Positions 1 through 5,302 of a stretch of DNA of 5,847 bases are shown here, piece by piece. The notes under the pieces were generated by a model that saw only the letters and a list, made by a program, of their open reading frames with translations, was not told the origin of the DNA and made no database searches. Source of the DNA: Bifidobacterium breve (GTDB lineage: Bacteria > Actinomycetota > Acidimicrobiia > Acidimicrobiales > Ilumatobacteraceae); the NCBI GenBank assembly GCA_943325425.2, contig CALPPJ020000099.1:1-5847 (forward strand). The letters are read 5' to 3'. Position 1 is the stretch's first letter. Every line of letters starts with the position of its first letter. Made by a program: the position numbers and the translations under genes.

Positions 1-820
1 TTGCAGCCGCTACGGCAATCGCTGCACGTGAACTTGTTGAAGGAACCGTCGATGGATCAAAAACTTTTTTGGCGGCTTCACCCGGAGAGTTTGGTACACC
101 ATCTCCACGAGCGGCTAGTAATGCTGCCGCTTGCGCACGTGCAGCGGCAGCGGCCGCGGCGGCACGACGAGCTCGTTCTGCAGCCAGCGCACTTCCTAAT
201 TCTTTTTCGGCTTTGGCCTTCAACTTGGTGTACTTAGAAATTTCTTTATCGGTCTTTTCTTGTAGACCAACAATGCTCTTCGCTAAATCTTCAGCAGTGT
301 TTTTCTGCTTATTCAGTTGTTCAGTCAGTTGCGCCAGATCAGTGATTGCTGCATCAAGTTGATCGGTCGTGGCAAAACCAACGTTGAGCGCAATTTCGGT
401 GAGTGACTGCTTCTGCACCGATTCATTAGGGCCACCACCCGGGGCCAACAGACCAGTGATACTTCCGCCACGACCGCCACCAACAAAAGCCTCAACCGCT
501 AAATCAGACATTTCGGTTTGCAGCCCACCAAGTTCGGTTTGCTTCACGGCAATTTCGGCTTCGGTTGCGACAATCCCAATTTCAAGCTGGAGCTTGTCGT
601 CTTCGGCAATTCGAAGTTCTTCCGACAATCGATCGGCTTCGGCCTCGGCGGCCTCTAGTTGGTCGGCCATCTGACGCACTTTGCGTTTGGCATCATCGAC
701 CGAGTCAGCGATAGCCGGTTGTTCAATGGCTGCAACTCCGACCGTGCTCAGCAACATCGCGCTCACCAAAACCTGGGCGGCGACACGGCGCAAACGGGAG
801 CTTGGACGGAGACTCAACAT
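1..820 (-). CDS. Secreted coiled-coil protein, probable N-terminal part of an NlpC/P60-type peptidoglycan hydrolase (partial)
   Basis: The frame opens at ATG 820 and stays open to the left edge, giving 273 residues with no stop. Residues 1-38 form a signal peptide: a basic start (R5, R9, R11, R12), a hydrophobic core around 14-31 and an AIA/D cleavage site after A38. Residues 41-107 and about 153-235 are charged, heptad-like coiled coils. A Gly-rich loop lies at about 112-131, and an Ala/Arg stretch with eight alanines sits at 220-227. A Pro/Ser/Gly hinge at 239-265 follows. This order (signal peptide, two coiled coils, Ala-rich linker) is known from actinobacterial RipA-like endopeptidases, which cut peptide stems at division septa. 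The visible part ends in an Ala-rich helix where an NlpC/P60 domain would be expected, but no catalytic Cys or His is in the window, so the enzymatic role is inferred. It lies 76 bp downstream of guaA on the same strand. ATG is preceded by AAGGG only 2 nt away. Confidence 0.8.
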   Translation of the reverse strand, partial: MLSLRPSSRLRRVAAQVLVSAMLLSTVGVAAIEQPAIADSVDDAKRKVRQMADQLEAAEAEADRLSEELRIAEDDKLQLEIGIVATEAEIAVKQTELGGLQTEMSDLAVEAFVGGGRGGSITGLLAPGGGPNESVQKQSLTEIALNVGFATTDQLDAAITDLAQLTEQLNKQKNTAEDLAKSIVGLQEKTDKEISKYTKLKAKAEKELGSALAAERARRAAAAAAAARAQAAALLAARGDGVPNSPGEAAKKVFDPSTVPSTSSRAAIAVAAA

Positions 821-830
821 GACCCTTGGC

Positions 831-836
831 AGGCTA
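831..836 (-). promoter_or_regulatory. Candidate -10 element of the secreted coiled-coil gene
   Basis: TAGCCT on the minus strand lies 10 nt upstream of ATG 820. A poor -35 candidate, TGCAAC, lies 17 nt further upstream. The stretch from this hexamer to the start codon (CTAGCCT, then AAGGGTCATG) closely resembles the one before the gene at 3735 (CTAGGCT, then AAGGGTCATG). That supports a shared short-leader promoter and start layout. No transcript data are available, and the hexamer could be chance. Confidence 0.3.
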
Positions 837-896
837 GCGATTATTACGAACGTGTTGCAGTCGGGAGACCCCAGCGCTGTATTCGCCTATTCCCAC

Positions 897-2447
897 TCAT
901 TCCCATTCAATGGTGCCCGGCGGTTTCGACGTGATGTCATAAGCCACTCGGTTAACCCCATCGACCTCGCTAATTATGCGGCTCGACATGCGCTCGAGTA
1001 GGTCAAAAGGCAGTCGAGCCCAGTCGGCGGTCATGGCATCATCGCTGGTCACAGCCCTAATAATGATCGGATAGGCATAGGTTCGTTCGTCGCCCATCAC
1101 GCCCACCGAGCGAATATCGGGCAACACCGCAAAGGCCTGCCAGATCTCTCGTTCAAGGCCCGCTAAGCGGATTTCTTCACGCACAATGGCGTCGGCTTCT
1201 TGCAAAATAGCCACCTTGTCAGGTGTCACTTCACCGATAATTCGCACCCCCAGACCCGGACCGGGAAATGGCTGGCGCCAAACAATTTCGTCGGGCAAAC
1301 CCAATTCGCTGCCCAGACGACGAACTTCGTCCTTAAATAACGACCGCAAGGGTTCGACCAACTTCAACGTCATGTCAGCGGGCAGTCCACCCACGTTGTG
1401 GTGACTCTTGATGACCGAGGCCGTGCCATCGGTGCCGCCACTTTCGATGAGATCGGGATACAGCGTTCCCTGAACCAAGAACTCCGCATCGGTGACGCCA
1501 CCAGTGTGCTGTTCGAAAACGCGCACGAACAACTCGCCAATAATTTTGCGTTTGGCTTCGGGTTCGGTGGTGCCCTTGAGACCATCAAAGAACTTCGCGC
1601 CTGAATCAACATGAATCAACTCAATACCCATATTGCGTTTGAAAGTTTCGACGACTTGATCGCTTTCACCTTTACGCATGAGACCGGTGTCGACATACAC
1701 ACACGTGAGTTGTGCACCAATCGCGCGATGTACAAGTGCGGCCGCAACCGCTGAGTCGACGCCGCCCGACAAACCACAGATCACACGCTTGTCACCCACT
1801 TGCGCACGAATCACCGCAATCTGTTCATCGATGACCGAACCCATGGTCCAACTAGCGTCACAGCCCGCGAGGTTGTGCAAGAAGTTTTCCAGCACCTGTG
1901 CACCAAACGGCGAGTGCACAACTTCGGGGTGATATTGCACTCCCCAAATTTTGCGTTCAGCGTTTTCAAGAACCGCAACGGGTGCTTCGGGAGTTGATGC
2001 AGTTGCTGTAAAGCCAGCGGGCACTTGCGAAATTGCATCAAAGTGGCTCATCCAAACTTCTTGCACATCGGGCAAATCTGCAGTGAGCAAGGTCGAAGGT
2101 GAACCAGAAATACGCGTCATTTGCGCGCGACCGTATTCGCCACGTGAACCACGACCTACTTCACCACCAAGTTGGTGAGCAATTAATTGAGCGCCATAAC
2201 AAATACCCAAGATCGGAACACCCGATTCGTACACCTTGGGGTCTAGACGCGGCGCACCTTCAACATGCACGCTCTTTGGCCCACCCGACAAGATGATTGC
2301 GGACGGGTTCTTGGCCGCGATCTGTTCGGCCGTGATGGTGTGCGGAACGATTTCGGAATAAACCCGATGCTCACGTACTCGACGAGCGATGAGTTGTGCG
2401 TACTGCGCACCGAAGTCGACAACTAAGACAGTGCGGCGAGTAGTCAC
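897..2447 (-). CDS. guaA: GMP synthase (glutamine-hydrolysing)
   Basis: This enzyme converts XMP, ATP and glutamine to GMP in the cytosol, the last step of de novo guanine nucleotide synthesis. From GTG 2447 the protein has 516 residues, normal for the family. The glutamine amidotransferase domain comes first: DFGAQ at 11-15, nucleophile C83 in GICYG, and H173/E175 in the HPE motif. The ATP-pyrophosphatase domain follows, with the PP-loop SGGVDS at 227-232 and QGTLYPDLIES at 326-336. The dimerisation/XMP-binding domain ends in the conserved KPPGTIEWE. All expected active-site residues are present. Start choice: the frame stays open upstream to TTG 2501 and ATG 2495, adding 16-18 residues that match nothing in the family. 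GTG 2447 places VLVVDFGAQ at the usual distance from the N terminus and has a TACGAT hexamer 7 nt upstream, so I prefer it. An AGGGGG 15 nt upstream is too distant to be a good ribosome site. Confidence 0.97.
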   Translation of the reverse strand: MTTRRTVLVVDFGAQYAQLIARRVREHRVYSEIVPHTITAEQIAAKNPSAIILSGGPKSVHVEGAPRLDPKVYESGVPILGICYGAQLIAHQLGGEVGRGSRGEYGRAQMTRISGSPSTLLTADLPDVQEVWMSHFDAISQVPAGFTATASTPEAPVAVLENAERKIWGVQYHPEVVHSPFGAQVLENFLHNLAGCDASWTMGSVIDEQIAVIRAQVGDKRVICGLSGGVDSAVAAALVHRAIGAQLTCVYVDTGLMRKGESDQVVETFKRNMGIELIHVDSGAKFFDGLKGTTEPEAKRKIIGELFVRVFEQHTGGVTDAEFLVQGTLYPDLIESGGTDGTASVIKSHHNVGGLPADMTLKLVEPLRSLFKDEVRRLGSELGLPDEIVWRQPFPGPGLGVRIIGEVTPDKVAILQEADAIVREEIRLAGLEREIWQAFAVLPDIRSVGVMGDERTYAYPIIIRAVTSDDAMTADWARLPFDLLERMSSRIISEVDGVNRVAYDITSKPPGTIEWE

Positions 2448-2454
2448 CTCACTG

Positions 2455-2460
2455 ATCGTA
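2455..2460 (-). promoter_or_regulatory. Candidate -10 element of guaA, leaderless layout
   Basis: TACGAT on the minus strand ends 7 nt before GTG 2447, so transcription would begin at or one base before the start codon. A TTGGGG 16 nt further upstream is a weak -35 candidate. Leaderless mRNAs are common in actinobacteria. The assignment rests on spacing only. Confidence 0.3.
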
Positions 2461-2507
2461 GTCCCCCTGACCAGAACCCCAAAAACTGACCCCATGGACA
2501 AAAAGTC

Positions 2508-2570
2508 AATTGTGCTTCTGGTGCAGATTCGTTGCGTATTCCGTCACGATCCTGCACCAGAAGCGCAGTT
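2508..2570. repeat. Inverted repeat / long hairpin in the guaA divergent region
   Basis: Arms 2508-2526 and 2552-2570 are complementary over 19 positions around a 25-nt centre. The inner 13 positions (2514-2526 with 2552-2564, core CTTCTGGTG / CACCAGAAG) are perfect. The outer six include two positions, 2510/2568 and 2513/2565, that pair as U-G in a plus-strand RNA but are A-C mismatches in a minus-strand RNA. A further four pairs, TCGT/ACGA, can form inside the loop. The element lies 61 bp upstream of guaA GTG 2447 and 29 bp upstream of the small membrane-protein gene at 2599. It could be a protein-binding palindrome or a structured 5' leader of the plus-strand gene. There is no U-tract for a normal terminator. 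The repeat itself is directly visible; its role is unknown. Confidence 0.75.
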
Positions 2571-2598
2571 TGGTGGTGTGAAGTGGCACGATGAAGGG

Positions 2599-2943
2599 GT
2601 GAACATTCGCCGGATCCTGACCACCGCACTACTCGCCATCGCGTTGACGCTCGGTGTCGGGTTCGTGAGTTCATCTGCAGTGCTCGCCACCACGCCACCG
2701 GCCGATACTCAACTAGATACCCAGCCGCCGACCACCGAAAACGATTTCATGAATCTTGAACGTGATGTCACCTCGTGTATTAGTTCAATCCCGAAGCCTG
2801 GGTGCGGTCGTGAGCCCACCAGTTCGAGCGACCGTGGCGGATGGCAACAACTGTTGTTGTTCTTCATCATGTTCCTTGGCATGGCCATCATTTTTTACCG
2901 CGTCTATCGATCAGTTCGTGCCCGCGATAAAAACATGGTTTGA
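2599..2943 (+). CDS. Small secreted/membrane-anchored protein with two cysteines, function unknown
   Basis: From GTG 2599 this gives 114 residues. Residues 1-30 look like a signal peptide: R4/R5, a hydrophobic core at about 6-22, and AVLA before the likely cleavage after A30. Residues 31-58 are Pro/Thr/Gln/Asp-rich and presumably extracytoplasmic. A compact segment with C60 and C69 (CISSIPKPGCGREP) follows. A transmembrane helix spans about 83-101 and ends in a basic tail (RVYRSVRARDK), so the mature protein should be type I with its C terminus in the cytoplasm. The two cysteines could form a disulfide outside the membrane. I do not recognise a named family. The gene is divergent from guaA and converges 6 bp from the next gene. 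Start is uncertain: GTG 2578 is in frame and would add seven residues, and the frame is open further upstream. AAGGGG directly abuts GTG 2599, too close for a good ribosome site. The signal peptide favours 2599 or 2578. Confidence 0.75.
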   Translation: MNIRRILTTALLAIALTLGVGFVSSSAVLATTPPADTQLDTQPPTTENDFMNLERDVTSCISSIPKPGCGREPTSSSDRGGWQQLLLFFIMFLGMAIIFYRVYRSVRARDKNMV

Positions 2944-2949
2944 GAAAAA

Positions 2950-3678
2950 CTAACTACCAAGAAAATCCGGTGTACGTTTTTCTAAGAACGCTTGACGTCC
3001 TTCACTCGCATCATTACTTGCCCACGCAGCGAGACGCGCATGTTCAACTGCTTCAAGAGAAATCTCAGCACCAGATAAACGTTCAAGCGCCATCTTGTGC
3101 GCCTTGATTGTGAGTGGAGCAAGTAACGACATCTCGTGCGCCCACGCCATTGCATCATCAAGTGTTCCGAGTCGATGTACAAATCCACCGACGAGTTCAT
3201 CAGCATGAATCGATTCAGCTGATAACAACATGTAACGCGCTGCACTCCAACCGGCTTCACGGCCGATTCGTTCAACCGTCCACGAATCAACAGCAAGACC
3301 CAACTTCGCAGCGGGTACTCCGAACTTGCTCTTCGGTGTCGCGATACGTAAATCACACGCAGCAGCCAATTGCGAACCTGCACCAAGGGCAGGCCCATCA
3401 ATGGCTGCCAATGTGAGACAGTCCATTGAGCCAAAACCGCGCAACACTGACAACAACGTGTCGGTAAATTCGCCGAGTTCAACACCACCTAAATCAGCAC
3501 CGCTACAAAAAGCTGGCGGGGTGCCTGCCAATACCAGTACGCGTGCGCCTCCTGATATCGCCGTTGCTTGCGCTTCATGCAAAGCCTGCAACGTCACCAA
3601 ATCAACCGCATTGCGCTTTTCAGGGCGATCAATGACCACCTTGCATACCGATTCAAACCATTCCACAAGAACTGCCAC
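2950..3678 (-). CDS. Enoyl-CoA hydratase/isomerase-fold protein, EchA6-like, lacking both catalytic glutamates
   Basis: The protein has 242 residues, slightly short for crotonases. The acyl-CoA site is visible: IDRPEKRNAV (16-25), oxyanion loop CSGADL (58-63) and the second oxyanion-hole turn GPALGAG (95-101), followed by CDLRIAT (108-114). Where active hydratases have the two catalytic Glu (E144 and E164, rat mitochondrial numbering), this protein has A123 (in VPAAKLGL) and Y149 (in AARYMLL). Normal water addition to enoyl-CoA is therefore unlikely. From memory, Mycobacterium tuberculosis EchA6 (243 residues) has a similar layout: it also lacks these residues, shares the MLLSAE segment at 150-155, and has a similar tail with EKR near the end. 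EchA6 is reported to bind acyl-CoA and deliver it to FAS-II rather than catalyse hydration. A similar carrier role here is inference. GTG 3678 has no ribosome site but a TACCGT hexamer 6 nt upstream, which fits a leaderless mRNA. Confidence 0.9.
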   Translation of the reverse strand: MAVLVEWFESVCKVVIDRPEKRNAVDLVTLQALHEAQATAISGGARVLVLAGTPPAFCSGADLGGVELGEFTDTLLSVLRGFGSMDCLTLAAIDGPALGAGSQLAAACDLRIATPKSKFGVPAAKLGLAVDSWTVERIGREAGWSAARYMLLSAESIHADELVGGFVHRLGTLDDAMAWAHEMSLLAPLTIKAHKMALERLSGAEISLEAVEHARLAAWASNDASEGRQAFLEKRTPDFLGS

Positions 3679-3734
3679 ATGCGAACGGTAGCCCGTCGTG
3701 AGTCTGCAAGCCTGCCCTCTAGGCTGAAAGGGTC
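3679..3734. promoter_or_regulatory. Divergent promoter region between the EchA6-like gene and the membrane-protein/TetR operon
   Basis: These 56 bp must hold the promoters for both directions. On the minus strand TACCGT (3690-3685) ends 6 nt before GTG 3678, exact leaderless spacing. On the plus strand TAGGCT (3720-3725) ends 9 nt before ATG 3735, with GAAAGGG in between. An inverted repeat, AGCCT (3709-3713), 7-nt spacer, AGGCT (3721-3725), overlaps the plus-strand -10 candidate and has the size of a short repressor operator. The TetR protein encoded downstream would be the obvious candidate to bind it. No convincing -35 hexamers are visible. Confidence 0.4.
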
Positions 3735-4013
3735 ATGAGTGCCCCCGAAAGCCCACATTCGTCCTCCGACCCAGTTCGGGTGCGTCGAGCGATGATTGCG
3801 TTGTGGACTAAGCGGGCCAATCGCGTCGGGTATTTGCTTTTCGCTGCATCGATCGCACTTTTCATCGTGGCCTTTGTCGTTGATTTCAACGACACCATGG
3901 TCACACTCATCACCATTTGCATGGTGGTCGGCTCAATTCTTCTCGCTCCTGCCATCGTTCTGGGATATGCCGTCAAGGCAGCCGAGAAAGATGATGTTGC
4001 ACAAGGTTTATAA
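3735..4013 (+). CDS. Small two-helix membrane protein, function unknown
   Basis: The protein has 92 residues. A polar, Ser/Pro/Asp-rich N terminus (1-14) is followed by a basic stretch RVRR (15-18) and then KRANR (26-30). Transmembrane helix 1 spans about 31-49. A short loop, DFNDT (50-54), leads into helix 2 at about 55-80, and the tail is charged (KAAEKDD). Positive charges before helix 1 and after helix 2 suggest both ends are cytoplasmic. No enzymatic motif is seen and I recognise no named family. It is followed 18 bp later by the TetR-family gene on the same strand, so the two are probably cotranscribed. The start at ATG 3735 is supported by AAAGGG just upstream (2-nt spacing) and by the candidate TAGGCT -10. 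Its compact hydrophobic layout and the presence of a real downstream operon partner make it credible as a gene. Confidence 0.8.
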   Translation: MSAPESPHSSSDPVRVRRAMIALWTKRANRVGYLLFAASIALFIVAFVVDFNDTMVTLITICMVVGSILLAPAIVLGYAVKAAEKDDVAQGL

Positions 4014-4031
4014 AGGTACCGTGAGGGCGTT

Positions 4032-4619
4032 ATGTCTTTAAGAATGCCAGCCGCTGAACGTCGCGAACAATTGCTCGCAGTTGCGCTTGATGTGTTTGCT
4101 CGTGAGGGCTACCACCAAACATCGATGAACGATGTAGCTGAAGCAGCAGGCATCACGAAGCCAGTTTTGTATCAACACTTCGAATCAAAGCGCGAGCTTT
4201 ACTTGGCCCTCATTGAAGATGCTGGCGCGCGCATGCTTGAAGTCATCACTACTCCAGAAATTGCGCAAAGCAACGGACGTCGTCGCACCGAACTTGGTTT
4301 TCGCGCGTACTTTCAATGGGTCTACGACGATCACGATGCATTCCAGTTGTTATTCGGTGGCGGCTCACGCCGCGATCCTGAATTCAGCGAAGCGGCCGGC
4401 AAGTTTCAATCACAAGTTGCTGATGCGATTGAGCCACTCATCACGGCCGATATTGATCCCGAACACCGCCGTACTCTTGCTCACGCATTAGTTGGTTTAG
4501 CCGAAGGCGTGTCGCGTCGGTTGTTACGACTTGGTGGCGAATTCGACCCCGAATTAATCGCTCGGCAAGTGAGCGATCTGGCGTGGGCCGGCCTGCGCTC
4601 AGCTCAACGCCCAGTGTGA
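4032..4619 (+). CDS. TetR/AcrR-family transcriptional regulator
   Basis: The protein has 195 residues, typical for the family. The N-terminal DNA-binding domain is clear: REQLLAVALDVFAREGYHQT forms helix 1 and its turn (11-30), and the helix-turn-helix runs at about 31-50 with SMNDVAEAAG then ITKPVLYQHF, followed by ESKRELYLAL (51-60). Residues from about 66 to 195 form the helical ligand-binding and dimerisation domain, which shows nothing that fixes the ligand. TetR proteins are usually dimeric repressors released by a small molecule. Candidate targets are its own promoter region at 3679-3734 and the divergent EchA6-like gene, which would suggest an acyl-CoA or lipid signal; that is inference from position only. 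ATG 4032 has GAGGG 4 nt upstream. ATG 4044 (M5) is an alternative. The last codons lie inside the hairpin at 4614-4672, so the hairpin sequence constrains the C terminus. Confidence 0.95.
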   Translation: MSLRMPAAERREQLLAVALDVFAREGYHQTSMNDVAEAAGITKPVLYQHFESKRELYLALIEDAGARMLEVITTPEIAQSNGRRRTELGFRAYFQWVYDDHDAFQLLFGGGSRRDPEFSEAAGKFQSQVADAIEPLITADIDPEHRRTLAHALVGLAEGVSRRLLRLGGEFDPELIARQVSDLAWAGLRSAQRPV

Positions 4620-4672
4620 TTCTGGTGTCGTTTTAATTGGTATTACCCAATAAAACGACACCAGAATCACAC
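4614..4672. terminator. Bidirectional hairpin between convergent genes, containing both stop codons
   Basis: Arms 4614-4635 and 4651-4672 are perfectly complementary over 22 bp. After one unpaired A (4636), TTGG (4637-4640) pairs with CCAA (4647-4650) around the loop TATTAC. The TGA of the TetR gene (4617-4619) and the TGA of the methyltransferase gene (4667-4669, minus) occupy mirror positions, and both proteins end in a GTG-coded valine. Position between two convergent 3' ends makes a shared terminator the natural reading. It is not a standard intrinsic terminator: the T-run (TTTT, 4631-4634) is inside the stem, and neither side has a T-tract after the stem. It could instead block exonucleases, be cut by a double-strand-specific RNase, or bind a protein. 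Confidence 0.75.
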
Positions 4673-5302
4673 GCGGCGTAGTACTCGCAGGCTTCCTGTT
4701 GCTGATACGTCTTCGAATCGACCGCTGTTAATGGCCGGCAAGTAAATCTGTTCATAGGGCGGACGACCGCCGTCGGCTGGATCAGGAAACACATCGTGAA
4801 TCGCCAGAATGCCACCGATTGCAACATGTGGAGTCCAGAGTTCATAGTCGAGTTGCGCTGGTTCAACACCATGACCACCGTCAATGAACAAAAACGCCAA
4901 TGAGCTCGTCCAATTTTTCGCAACGATTGGCGATTGTCCAACAACGGCCAAGACATGTTCTTCTAAATCGGCACGAAACATTGCATGACGAAAGAACGGC
5001 AGTGTGTCCATCTTGCCGACAACTGGATCGACCAGCGATGCATCATGCCATTCCCAACCTGGCTGATTTTCTTCAGAACCACGATGATGATCAACGGCGA
5101 AGAGAACTGTGTTTGTTTGCCGCGCCGCATCACCTAGCCAAATTGTTGATCGTCCGCAATACGAACCAACTTCAAGCATTGGCAAACCAGGTAACGAACG
5201 CGCCGCTCCAAGCGCCGCTTCATGTAATGCATCACCTTCATCAACGGGCATGAAGCCAGTTGTGGCAAGAGCTAATTCGCGCAGTTGCGCTGAAATCACC
5301 AC
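4667..5302 (-). CDS. Class I SAM-dependent methyltransferase, substrate unknown
   Basis: The protein has 211 residues and a Rossmann-type methyltransferase core. Motif I is LEVGSYCGRST (43-53), the SAM-binding loop. VDHH (70-73) supplies the acidic residue expected after strand 2 (D71). LFIDGGH (138-144) is the motif IV-like strand end, and GGILAIHDVFP (163-173) is the next strand, with D170. The IDGGH and GG-HD pattern resembles the group often called Methyltransf_24, used on small molecules or sugars; the subfamily is inferred from memory. There is no signal peptide or membrane helix, so it should be cytosolic. The start overlaps the upstream nitroreductase: GTG 5302 gives a 7-bp overlap, and the next codon GTG 5299 gives a 4-bp GTGA overlap. 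Both imply translational coupling. The stop codon lies inside the hairpin shared with the TetR gene. D141 and D170 could also bind a metal, but this cannot be decided here. Confidence 0.88.
   Translation of the reverse strand: MVISAQLRELALATTGFMPVDEGDALHEAALGAARSLPGLPMLEVGSYCGRSTIWLGDAARQTNTVLFAVDHHRGSEENQPGWEWHDASLVDPVVGKMDTLPFFRHAMFRADLEEHVLAVVGQSPIVAKNWTSSLAFLFIDGGHGVEPAQLDYELWTPHVAIGGILAIHDVFPDPADGGRPPYEQIYLPAINSGRFEDVSATGSLRVLRRV

Noticed and set aside
821..896. Terminator between guaA and the coiled-coil gene
   Set aside because: Only tiny palindromes such as CAGCGCTG are visible, without a stable stem or T-tract.
878..900. Two imperfect copies of TGGGAATGAG / TGGGAATAGG at the guaA stop
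   Set aside because: It is two 10-nt units with 8 matches, one of which codes for the conserved C-terminal Trp-Glu and stop. Too short to treat as a repeat element.
69..1001. Plus-strand open frames at 69-362, 369-674, 659-934 and 681-1001
   Set aside because: They lie antisense to the coiled-coil gene and the guaA 3' end. Their Ala/Ser-rich products are explained as the mirror of coding sequence on the minus strand, which has a signal peptide and coiled-coil logic.
2389..2598. Upstream extension of the small membrane-protein gene to ATG 2389
   Set aside because: It would run antisense through the guaA start and through the inverted repeat, and it would bury the signal peptide inside the protein.
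2448..2598. Purine or PRPP/ppGpp-type riboswitch in front of guaA
   Set aside because: No conserved aptamer core is recognisable, and the hairpin pairs better as plus-strand RNA, the wrong direction for guaA.
2982..3691. Open frames in other phases across the EchA6-like gene (2982-3488 minus, 3114-3416 and 3326-3691 plus)
   Set aside because: The products have no family features, and the crotonase frame explains the whole interval.
4614..4672. Terminal inverted repeat of an insertion sequence or miniature transposon
   Set aside because: The two arms are only 15 bp apart, no target-site duplication flanks them, and both arms are integrated with the ends of intact genes.
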